Assembly (NCBI GenBank): GCA_964387775.1
Contig: CAYLZO010000081.1
Location: 1 to 19,516 of the forward strand
Source of the DNA: CAYLZO01 sp964387775
Lineage (GTDB): Bacteria; Chloroflexota; Anaerolineae; JAAYZQ01
DNA length: 19,516 bases
Direction: 5' to 3'
Each line of letters begins with the position of its first letter. Position 1 is the stretch's first letter. The notes beneath the pieces are model-generated. The model searched no databases. It saw only the letters and a list, made by a program, of their open reading frames with translations, and had not been told where the DNA came from. A program made the translations under genes and the position numbers. Below are positions 1 through 6,356 of the stretch, piece by piece.

Positions 1-779
1 GCCTGGTGGCTCGAAGCGAGGTTGACGAGCAGCACGCGGGCCAGGGGCAGCGCCGCGCCGGGCGCGCCGGTGACGGTCGCCTCGCCCAGGCCATCGGGCG
101 GGCCGACGGTGATGTGGGCGGCGACCGGCGGGTCGTAGGGGATGGGGTGGACATAGCCGGTGTTGAGGGCCAGGTCGGCCGCCAGGTCGGCGGCGTTCAG
201 AGCGAAGGGCTGGGTCGTATCGTAGTAGCCGGTCGGTGGGTCGTGGGCGGTGAGGTAGTAGACGTCGGGCGGGAGGACGGCCCGCTGGCGCTGGGTCCCT
301 TCGTCCCAGTCGAGCTGGTACCACCAGCCACCGGCCAGCGGATCGGCCAGGGGCTGGACTTCCAGGCCGAGGGGTTCAAGGAGGGGCGCGCCGCCGGCCG
401 TGACCGCCACGTCGAGCAGGAAGCCGGCGGTCAGCGTAAAATTCTGGGTGAAATCGGCGATGACGTCGCCGCGCCAGCGGTTGATCTGGGTCAGCCGGGT
501 GGCGACCTCGGGGCGGACGTGGAACCAGACCTCGCCCCCGGTCTGGAGGGCGACGCTGTAGCCGCCGCCGGCGTTCGTCGTCGTCTCCTGCCAGTCCTGG
601 GGCGAGCCGACGCCGATCCAGACGTCGGGCACGGGGTTGCCCTGGTGGGTGACGGCGCCGGAGATGGTGATGGTGGATTGGGGATTGGTAGATTGGTAGA
701 TTGGTTGAGCTTGGGCTGGCCAGGTGGTCGTCAGCAAGGCCAGCAAGAGCAGCAGTGGGAAGGTACGACGGCGGGACAT
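1..779 (-). CDS. Secreted protein, carboxypeptidase-regulatory/Ig-like (3' end beyond window)
   Basis: This reading frame runs from an ATG at 779 down to the left edge with no stop (259 codons), so the C-terminus is missing. The product begins with a clear Sec signal peptide: basic MSRRR, a leucine-rich core, and WPAQA before a probable cleavage site near residue 24. The next residues, PIYQSTNPQST, are encoded by a TTGGTAGA-type repeat and form a low-complexity linker. The mature part starts with ITISGAVTHQGNPVPDVWIGV, which looks like the first strands of a carboxypeptidase-regulatory/transthyretin-like beta-sandwich; GGGYSVAL supports this. A purine-rich RBS (AGAGGAGA) lies just before the ATG and overlaps the end of the cytochrome gene at 794-2776, so the two are probably translationally coupled. 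An extracellular structural role is likely; no enzyme motif is visible. Signal peptide and frame are secure, function is not. Confidence 0.75.
   Translation of the reverse strand, partial: MSRRRTFPLLLLLALLTTTWPAQAQPIYQSTNPQSTITISGAVTHQGNPVPDVWIGVGSPQDWQETTTNAGGGYSVALQTGGEVWFHVRPEVATRLTQINRWRGDVIADFTQNFTLTAGFLLDVAVTAGGAPLLEPLGLEVQPLADPLAGGWWYQLDWDEGTQRQRAVLPPDVYYLTAHDPPTGYYDTTQPFALNAADLAADLALNTGYVHPIPYDPPVAAHITVGPPDGLGEATVTGAPGAALPLARVLLVNLASSHQ
673..706. repeat. TTGGTAGA/TTGGGGA short tandem repeat inside coding region
   Basis: On the plus strand units of TTGGGGA (7 bp) and TTGGTAGA (8 bp) follow each other. On the coding (minus) strand they read C-rich and are translated as PIYQSTNPQST immediately after the signal peptide. 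It is the same family as the intergenic arrays at 15.5-19.5 kb. Confidence 0.85.
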
Positions 780-793
780 GGGTTTGTCTCCTC

Positions 794-2776
794 TCATTTC
801 TCGTAAGGCAGGGTCAGGAGGAAGGCGATCAGGTCCTGGATTTTGGCCTCGGTGAGGTGGGCGCGGACGTCGTGCTCGCTGCCCGGTGATGGATAGGTCA
901 CTGTCTCGTAAAGCGTGGCGGCGCTGCCGTCGTGAAAGTAGGGCGCCGAGTCGTAGAGGCCGCGCAGGGTGGGCGTGTCGTACGCGGGGCCGATCTTTTC
1001 GTTGGGCGTGGCGGTGCCGACGTCGTGCGCCTGGTGGTCGGTGTAGAGGGGCGGCGAGTGGCAGTCGACGCAGCCCAGGGCCGGATCGAGGAAGAGGGCC
1101 CGGCCGCGTAGCTCGGCCTCGGCCAGCGGCTGGCCGGCGGCGTGGGCCGGGCTGAGGGGCATCGCCAGCGAGTCGAGGAAGAGCGCCAGGGCGTCGAGGT
1201 CGTAGGCGCGGCCCTGGTTGGGCGGCTGGTGGACGCAGTCGGGCGGCGCGATGGCGCAGTTCATGGTCTCGACCAGGCCGCTGCCAAAGTTCTCCTTGCG
1301 GTTGGCAAACTCGGCGTCGGCGCTCTCGTCCCACTCACCCGACCAGCGCAGGGGATAGGTCTGGATCATGCCCAAGAGGCTCGTGGTGTTGCGCGGCCCG
1401 GCAAAGGCGAACTGCCAGGTCCGGCCGTCGTGCTCGCCCTCGAAATGGCACGAATTGCAGGCGATCCACTGGTTCTTGGCCAGGCGCGGATCGTCGCTGG
1501 TGTGGAACAGGCGCTTGCCCCGGAGCAGGATCGGCGGCAGGGGCAGGTCGGTGACGGTGATGACGCCGGTCACGGTGTAGGCGGCGGTATCGACCACCGA
1601 CACGGTGCCCGCCAGGGTGTTGTTGACGTAGGCCGTCGCCCCGTCGGGCGCGAGGACGATGCCGCGCGGGTTGTCGCCGACCTCGACGTGGGCGACGAGT
1701 TGGCGGCTGGCCAGGTCGAGGACGGACAGGTCGTTGCTGGCGGCGTTGACGACCCACAACTCGCCGCCGTCGGGGCCTGCCCTGCCTGTCCTGAGCCTCG
1801 TCGAAGGAAGCGAAGTCGAAGGGGTGAGCGCCGCGTCAAAGGGCAGGCCGACGCCCGGCGGGTCGAGGGTGCCCAGGTCGAACTGCTGGCCGACCAGGTG
1901 CTGGCCGGTCACCGTGTCGACCAGGGAGACGAGGGGGATGACGGTCGTATCAAAGTTGAGATTGGGGTTGCTCGTATTGGAGCGGGTGTGGGGCACGTAG
2001 GCGCGGCCCCCGTCGGGGGAGAGGACGATGGACTGGACGAGGTTGCTGTCGGGGAAGAGCTGGATATTGGATATTGGGGATTGGATATTGGGGATTGGAT
2101 GGCCAAGACTGACAGGGATGTTTTGTGCCTTGTGCCTTATGCCTTGTGCATTCTTGAGGATGAGGGGCAGGTAGAGGGTCTGGACGTCGGTGGGGAGCGC
2201 GGTGAGGGCGTTGCTCAGCAGGTGGGTGACGTAGAGGGTTTCGGCACCTGAACTGAGGGCCAGGCCGCTGGGGCGGTCGGCGACAGGGAGGGCGCGGACG
2301 AGGGCCAGCGTGGCCGTGTCGAGGACGGCGACCCGATCGGCGCCCTGGACGGCGACGTAGAGGCGGCCCCCGCCGGGCGAGACGACGACGCCGTAGGGCC
2401 GGTAGCCGACGGCCACCTCGGCGACGACGGCCCGGGCCGCCAGGTCCACGACGGAGACGGTGCCCGAGCCCCGGTTGGCGACGTAGGCGCGGAGCCCGGC
2501 GTCGTCCACGGCCACGGTGCGCGGGTCCACACCGACAGAGATCTCGGCGACGACCTGGGGCTCGGTCAGGAGACCGGCCCCAGCGCTCGTATCCACCAGC
2601 GTGAGCGAGTTGGAGTCGGGGTTGACGACGAGCAGGGTCGCGCCGTCGGCCGTCAGCGTGATGGCGCTGCTGGAACGCCTGGGTGGCACGTCGCCGGTGC
2701 CGGCCGTCGACGACGGCGCTCCGACACCCAGGAGCAGAAAAGTGAGTATAACGGCAGAAACAAGTCTGAAACGCAC
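794..2776 (-). CDS. YVTN beta-propeller / di-haem cytochrome c peroxidase-like fusion, secreted
   Basis: 660 residues from a GTG at 2776, chosen because GAGAGG lies a few bases upstream. A signal peptide occupies about residues 1-25. Seven propeller repeats follow, each with an LSPDG-like turn and then YVxN and VSVVD strands (for example YVANRGSGTVSVVD, YVNNTLAGTVSVVD), which fits one seven-bladed YVTN-type propeller. The C-terminal third has two haem c motifs, CNSCH (C440-H444) and CVDCH (C569-H573), plus RGLYDSAPYFHDGSAATL, a pattern typical of MauG/cytochrome c peroxidase families. It probably acts outside the membrane in electron transfer or peroxide/cofactor chemistry; the substrate is unknown. 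Two regions between blades are odd: about residues 202-240 (YLPLILKNA, then repeat-encoded sequence) and about 317-333 (repeat-encoded). Both are in frame and look like late insertions. The stop codon lies 14 bp before the next gene, so the two are co-transcribed. Confidence 0.88.
   Translation of the reverse strand: MRFRLVSAVILTFLLLGVGAPSSTAGTGDVPPRRSSSAITLTADGATLLVVNPDSNSLTLVDTSAGAGLLTEPQVVAEISVGVDPRTVAVDDAGLRAYVANRGSGTVSVVDLAARAVVAEVAVGYRPYGVVVSPGGGRLYVAVQGADRVAVLDTATLALVRALPVADRPSGLALSSGAETLYVTHLLSNALTALPTDVQTLYLPLILKNAQGIRHKAQNIPVSLGHPIPNIQSPISNIQLFPDSNLVQSIVLSPDGGRAYVPHTRSNTSNPNLNFDTTVIPLVSLVDTVTGQHLVGQQFDLGTLDPPGVGLPFDAALTPSTSLPSTRLRTGRAGPDGGELWVVNAASNDLSVLDLASRQLVAHVEVGDNPRGIVLAPDGATAYVNNTLAGTVSVVDTAAYTVTGVITVTDLPLPPILLRGKRLFHTSDDPRLAKNQWIACNSCHFEGEHDGRTWQFAFAGPRNTTSLLGMIQTYPLRWSGEWDESADAEFANRKENFGSGLVETMNCAIAPPDCVHQPPNQGRAYDLDALALFLDSLAMPLSPAHAAGQPLAEAELRGRALFLDPALGCVDCHSPPLYTDHQAHDVGTATPNEKIGPAYDTPTLRGLYDSAPYFHDGSAATLYETVTYPSPGSEHDVRAHLTEAKIQDLIAFLLTLPYEK
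1780..1827. repeat. Interspersed element with CTGAGC...GTCGAAGG core, in frame inside CDS
   Basis: The plus strand carries CCTGTCCTGAGCCTCGTCGA followed by an AAGCGAAGTCGAAGG segment. From memory, close variants of this sequence recur as dispersed elements in Chloroflexota and other draft genomes. Here it is translated on the minus strand as part of TPSTSLPSTRLRTGRAGPDG, between two propeller blades, and keeps the reading frame. Confidence 0.6.
2062..2100. repeat. GGATATT/GGGGATT heptamer array inside CDS
   Basis: The 7-bp units GGATATT and GGGGATT alternate for about 5.5 copies. On the coding strand they give PIPNIQSPISNIQ, unlike the surrounding propeller sequence. A variant of the same heptamer lies inside the PLP enzyme at 13385-13411. 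Confidence 0.85.
2124..2151. repeat. TGTGCCT heptamer array inside CDS
   Basis: Four perfect-register 7-bp units (TGTGCCT, TGTGCCT, TATGCCT, TGTGCAT). They are translated on the minus strand into the QGIRHKAQN stretch that follows YLPLILKNA. A second heptamer family lies only about 25 bp away, so this inter-blade loop has taken up at least two repeat families. Confidence 0.8.
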
Positions 2777-2834
2777 GGCTACCTCTCTTTCGCACCTCAG
2801 TCGGTTGTCTGGCCCAGAGGGCCTTCAAGCCAGC

Positions 2835-2863
2835 TTGACATCCGGCCTCGCCTCCGGTACAAT
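2835..2863 (+). promoter_or_regulatory. Sigma-70-type promoter for the nucleotidyltransferase gene
   Basis: A perfect -35 box TTGACA (2835-2840), a 17-bp spacer, and a near-perfect -10 box TACAAT (2858-2863). It points into the plus-strand gene; the expected transcript start is about 2870. Confidence 0.75.
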
Positions 2864-2908
2864 GGCCTCGTCCAGTCTCGAAACGAGGGGAGTTGTTGGG
2901 AGAGCCAG

Positions 2909-2941
2909 ATGCAACGATTCTGCCGGAAGGGGGTCACGTGA
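2909..2941 (+). other. Possible 10-codon leader ORF overlapping the nucleotidyltransferase start
   Basis: An ATG at 2909 with GGGAG six bases upstream reads MQRFCRKGVT and stops at TGA (2939-2941). That stop overlaps the GTG start at 2938 as GTGA. The arrangement would allow translational coupling, but so short an ORF can occur by chance. Confidence 0.3.
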
Positions 2942-3618
2942 CAAGCAAAACCATTCCCCCGGCCATCGCCGCCATCGCGCCCGATGGGCAGTTGTCCCCA
3001 GCGCAGCGGCGGCGCATCTTGATCGACATCGCCCGGCGGCGCATCCGCCCCGGCACCGGCAGCGGGCCGGAATTTCTGCGACGGAGGACGGCAATGAACC
3101 CCTGGCCTGACCTGCGACCCGTATTGGGCGATCTTCCGTGGGCCGTCGTCGGCGCCGTGGCGACGCGGGCCTACATGCCCGAGCGGATGACCAAAGATCT
3201 GGACATCTTGGTCCGCCACGCGGACGGCGACGAGGTGTGGGAACGGCTGCGAGCCGCCGGCTACCGCTACGGCTCCTCCCTGGCAGTCCCCGGCTTCCTG
3301 GTCCACTCGCCGGAGGGCGTGGAGGTGGACGTCATCCTGGGCGACTACCCCTGGCTGGAGGAGGCGCTGGCTCAGCCACGCCGCGACCCGGCCGGCTTCC
3401 CCGTGCTGGACCTGCCCTACCTGGTCATCATGAAGATGGAAGCAACACGAGGTCGCGATGTTGGCGATCTGACCACGATGCTCGGCTTGGCCTCGGAGGA
3501 GGACCTGGCGCGGGTGCGGGCCGCCGTCGCCCGCTACGCGCCGGACGCCGCCGACGACCTGGAATCGCTCATCTACCTGGGCAAAGTCGAGATGGACGAG
3601 ATTACACCCCGCGAGTAA
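2938..3618 (+). CDS. Nucleotidyltransferase-fold protein (AbiEii/MNT-like)
   Basis: The predicted product has 226 residues. The central part, WAVVGAVATRAYMPERMTKD followed by LDILV, shows the G-x-x-A helix and the paired acidic residues (D-x-D) of the DNA polymerase beta-like nucleotidyltransferase fold. A later EVDVIL strand supplies a third acidic position. About 45 residues precede the fold and contain a basic helical stretch (RRRILIDIARRRI). The GTG start at 2938 is preferred because GGAAGGGGG lies five bases upstream. TTG starts at 2893/2896 would add 14-15 residues and are the main alternative; a downstream Met opening MNPWPDL would give the bare domain. No HEPN or AbiEi-like partner sits beside it, so a toxin-antitoxin role is not supported by context. 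It converges with the lipoprotein gene across a 26-bp gap. Confidence 0.72.
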   Translation: MTSKTIPPAIAAIAPDGQLSPAQRRRILIDIARRRIRPGTGSGPEFLRRRTAMNPWPDLRPVLGDLPWAVVGAVATRAYMPERMTKDLDILVRHADGDEVWERLRAAGYRYGSSLAVPGFLVHSPEGVEVDVILGDYPWLEEALAQPRRDPAGFPVLDLPYLVIMKMEATRGRDVGDLTTMLGLASEEDLARVRAAVARYAPDAADDLESLIYLGKVEMDEITPRE

Positions 3619-3644
3619 AGCCCCCCAAGCTGTCATCCCCCCGT

Positions 3645-6254
3645 TCACGGCGCCTGCGCCTGTCCCGAGTCGGGGTCGATCATGAGCGACGATTCGTCCA
3701 CCGCCTCAAAGGCCGAGCCGGGCACCTGGTGCAGCTCGTGGAGGGCGTCGTTATCCCAGCGCTCGTCGGGCACGCCTGAAATGAACCAGGCCGAGCCGTT
3801 GTCGGCCAGGAACATGCCGTAGGTTTTGAGCGCCTGCAAGATGACCTGCACCTCGGGCGAAAATCCAGAGACGTCAAAATCAGCTTTGAGGCGGAAGCGC
3901 TGGCCCATGGGCGGATATTCTGACCCGGTCAGGTCCGAGGCGTAGTGGCGCGCCGGCCAGACGTAGGCCCGGCGGGTCTGGGGCGCGGTGAAGCGTATGG
4001 CGTGGCGGATCTCGCCGCTGGCGACCTCGTCGTAGCGCACCAGGCCGGGTAGGATGGGCAGGCCCGCCGCGTCGGCGCTGGTCCAGCCGGCGGGACGCAG
4101 GGCGTGGGAGCCCAGGTCAAAGACCGCGCCCGAGCCGGCGTCCCAACTGCCATCGGGCTGGGGCCAGGCGTAAAAGACCTCGTAGAGCACGCAGGCGTCG
4201 CGGTCGAGGACCAGCACGTGGCGGTCGCCGTCGCTGTCCGGCCCACCCTCGATAGGCGCGTCGGGCGGGATGGGATAGGGGCCGGGGTCGCTCTCGTCGT
4301 CGTAGTCGAAGGTGACGTCCACCAGGGGCTGGGTGCCCGGCACGTCGACGTAGGGGATGCCGATGGGGCCGCCCTCCCACTCGCCGGAGCCAAAGTCGGC
4401 GTGCATGGTTTCTTCGGCGCCGATGGTGGCCACGTAGGCGTCCGAGTTGGGGTCCAGCGGCAGGTCGTCGATGGGCGTGTTCCACACGTTGTCGGCGGGG
4501 AACACGTCGCAGCCGGCGATCTGGGGCGGCTGGAGGCCGGCGGGCGGCGTGACCGTCAGCGGCAGGTAGACGGTCTCGGTCAGCGCCCGCCACTCGTAGG
4601 CGCCGACGTCGGGCGCGGCGTCGCGGGGCAGGCCCTCGAAATCGACGGCGGGCGCGCCGCTGGGCGTGCCGGCGTCGATGGCCGGGCTGAAGGCCAGCAG
4701 GTGGGCGTCAAAGGCGTCGAGGCGCNNNNNNNNNNCCTGCAAACCGGGCGCGACGCCACACAGGCTGCCCGCCGGGCAGGGGTCGGGCGGGTTCTTGACG
4801 CCATCGACCAGGACGTGGTCCAGGACAAAGGGCTCGGTTGGCAGGTCGGACCAGGCCAGGCAGGTCGTGTCGCCGCCGCCGAACTCGGGGTGGCCGAGCA
4901 GGATCGAATTGCGCACCAGGACGGACTCGTCGCCGCTGCACGCCTCACCCTCGGCGCACTCGGCGATGAGCAGGCAATCGCCCTGGCCGGTGACGGTGGC
5001 ATTGACGATGGTGATGGTATCGCCGGGGTGCAGGGTCAGGGCCAGGGCGCTGCCGCCGGCGCGGCAGTTGTCGACGTGGTAGGTGAAGGGTTGGCCCTCA
5101 AAAAAGCCGCAGTGGCTGACGGCCACGACGTTCTCGACGAGGGTCGGGCCGGTGACCTTGAGCTGATCGCCGGCGTTGGCCTGGGCGACGGTGCGGCGGA
5201 GAGTGATGCTGCCGCCCAGGCGGTGGTAGAGCAGGTCGAGGCCGTCGGAGGTGTTATAGCGGAAGGCCGAGTCCTCGATGATCCAGTCGCCGCCGGTGGG
5301 GCCGGTGCCCACGCCGTCGCCGTAGCCGCCGGCGGTCTGGGCCCAGCAGCCGGCCGGTTCGCCGCCGGGGTAGGTCTCGGCGCAGCCGTTCCACTCCACC
5401 AACCAATTTCGGAACCGAAGGGTTCCGAAATTGGCGTCGTCGCCGTCGATGTCGCCCTCCCAGCCGACCCAGCCGTTGGCGGCAATGCGCACGTCCTCGA
5501 CGGTCCAGTCGGTCAGCCGCCCGGCGCGCACCCCGGCCGCGGCCAGGCCGTGGATGTCGAGGTGGCGCAGGGTGACGTCGGCCGCGTCGGCGGCGTAGAG
5601 GCCGTCGGCCGCCCAGTCGCCGTAGGGGTAGGCGTCGCGCTGGCAGGCCAACGCCGGGTCGGCGTGGAACTCGACGCAGCCCGAGTGGTCGGTGATCTCC
5701 AGACAGGCGACCTCGACGTGGCCGGCGCCGTCCAGGTTGAGGACCCGGTCGGCGCGCTCGGCGCCCCACAGCTCGGGGGGCGCCGGGCAGCCGGCGTCCC
5801 AGCCGGCGCCGAGCAAGCGGGTGGGGTGGGCCGCGTCGGGGCCGGCGGGCAGGGGCGCCAGGTAGCAGTCCCAGGGATAGTCGGACTCGCAGGCGCCGGC
5901 GCCGGGCGCGCCGTAGCCCATGCGATAGCTGCCGGCGGCGACGATCAACGTGTCGCCGCCGGCAATGCGCGGCGCCTCGCCCGGCGGCAGGGCGCGGAAG
6001 GGATGATCCCAGGCGCAGGGCAGGCCGCTGCCGCTGCCGGGATAGGGCGCGTCGGCCAGGCCGGTGCACTGTTCTGCAGAACCGCCGTCGGGGCGGACGT
6101 AGTAGGTGACCTGGGAACCAGGTAGCGGGGAATCGGGTATCGGGAAAGGGGATGGGCCGGGCGCAGCAGTGTCGTTGCCCGTTATCGGCGGGGCGCAGGC
6201 AGCCCAAAGCAAAGTCCAGATTAAAACCAGAGCCAGCGTGGCCCGCGTTCGCAT
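3645..6254 (-). CDS. Large lipoprotein: parallel beta-helix plus C-terminal conserved domain
   Basis: About 869 residues from an ATG at 6254 with AGGGAGG just upstream. The N-terminus is a lipoprotein signal, with lipobox LWAAC and lipidated Cys20. Residues about 34-48 (PSPFPIPDSPLPGSQ) are a repeat-encoded linker. Residues about 50-555 show right-handed beta-helix features: many short strand/turn repeats (LRHLDIHGLAAAGVR, DGLDLLYHR) and the typical end HLLAFSPAIDAGTP...DVGAYEW. After VYLPLTV (Tyr563) comes a separate domain beginning CDVFPADNVWNTPIDDLP and ending FLADNGSAWFISGVPDERWD; I recognise this as recurrent in secreted bacterial proteins but cannot name its function. Ten Ns replace four codons within GVAPGLQ...RLDAF; the frame and fold read through, so the gap is probably nearly the right size. 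An outer-surface carbohydrate-binding or lyase-like role is possible, but no catalytic residues were identified. Confidence 0.85.
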   Translation of the reverse strand: MRTRATLALVLIWTLLWAACAPPITGNDTAAPGPSPFPIPDSPLPGSQVTYYVRPDGGSAEQCTGLADAPYPGSGSGLPCAWDHPFRALPPGEAPRIAGGDTLIVAAGSYRMGYGAPGAGACESDYPWDCYLAPLPAGPDAAHPTRLLGAGWDAGCPAPPELWGAERADRVLNLDGAGHVEVACLEITDHSGCVEFHADPALACQRDAYPYGDWAADGLYAADAADVTLRHLDIHGLAAAGVRAGRLTDWTVEDVRIAANGWVGWEGDIDGDDANFGTLRFRNWLVEWNGCAETYPGGEPAGCWAQTAGGYGDGVGTGPTGGDWIIEDSAFRYNTSDGLDLLYHRLGGSITLRRTVAQANAGDQLKVTGPTLVENVVAVSHCGFFEGQPFTYHVDNCRAGGSALALTLHPGDTITIVNATVTGQGDCLLIAECAEGEACSGDESVLVRNSILLGHPEFGGGDTTCLAWSDLPTEPFVLDHVLVDGVKNPPDPCPAGSLCGVAPGLQXXXXRLDAFDAHLLAFSPAIDAGTPSGAPAVDFEGLPRDAAPDVGAYEWRALTETVYLPLTVTPPAGLQPPQIAGCDVFPADNVWNTPIDDLPLDPNSDAYVATIGAEETMHADFGSGEWEGGPIGIPYVDVPGTQPLVDVTFDYDDESDPGPYPIPPDAPIEGGPDSDGDRHVLVLDRDACVLYEVFYAWPQPDGSWDAGSGAVFDLGSHALRPAGWTSADAAGLPILPGLVRYDEVASGEIRHAIRFTAPQTRRAYVWPARHYASDLTGSEYPPMGQRFRLKADFDVSGFSPEVQVILQALKTYGMFLADNGSAWFISGVPDERWDNDALHELHQVPGSAFEAVDESSLMIDPDSGQAQAP
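4726..4735. other. Assembly gap (10 N)
   Basis: Ten unknown bases inside the lipoprotein gene. The flanking protein joins sensibly in one frame. The true length is unknown, because a run of exactly ten may be a scaffolder placeholder. Confidence 0.98.
5403..5434. repeat. Perfect 14-bp inverted repeat, 4-nt loop, inside CDS
   Basis: The arms CCAATTTCGGAACC (5403-5416) and GGTTCCGAAATTGG (5421-5434) are exact complements around GAAG. The element is translated as part of NFGTLRFRNW in the beta-helix and would form a strong hairpin in the mRNA. Confidence 0.85.
6113..6154. repeat. GGGAACC/CGGGTAT heptamer array encoding the lipoprotein linker
   Basis: Six consecutive 7-bp units (GGGAACC, AGGTAGC, GGGGAAT, CGGGTAT, CGGGAAA, GGGGATG). 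They encode the Pro-rich linker after the lipidated cysteine. The units resemble those at 13968-14037. Confidence 0.75.
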
Positions 6255-6356
6255 GGGGTCCTCCCTTTACAGATTCGATGTAGCCATTTTCTGACGTTCA
6301 GCACGGACTGTGGTCCGCGCCTGGGCAAAAGCCGCACTTGAGCGCTTGCAAATCAA

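Noticed and set aside
1142..2251. Long plus-strand frame opposite the propeller-cytochrome
   Set aside because: No RBS and composition typical of an antisense frame; haem motifs and YVTN blades are on the minus strand.
4104..6125. 673-codon open frame on the plus strand opposite the lipoprotein gene
   Set aside because: The translation is low-complexity Gly/Ala/Val/Asp-rich with no domain pattern, while the minus strand has a lipobox, RBS and beta-helix repeats. It is an antisense shadow of GC-rich codon use.
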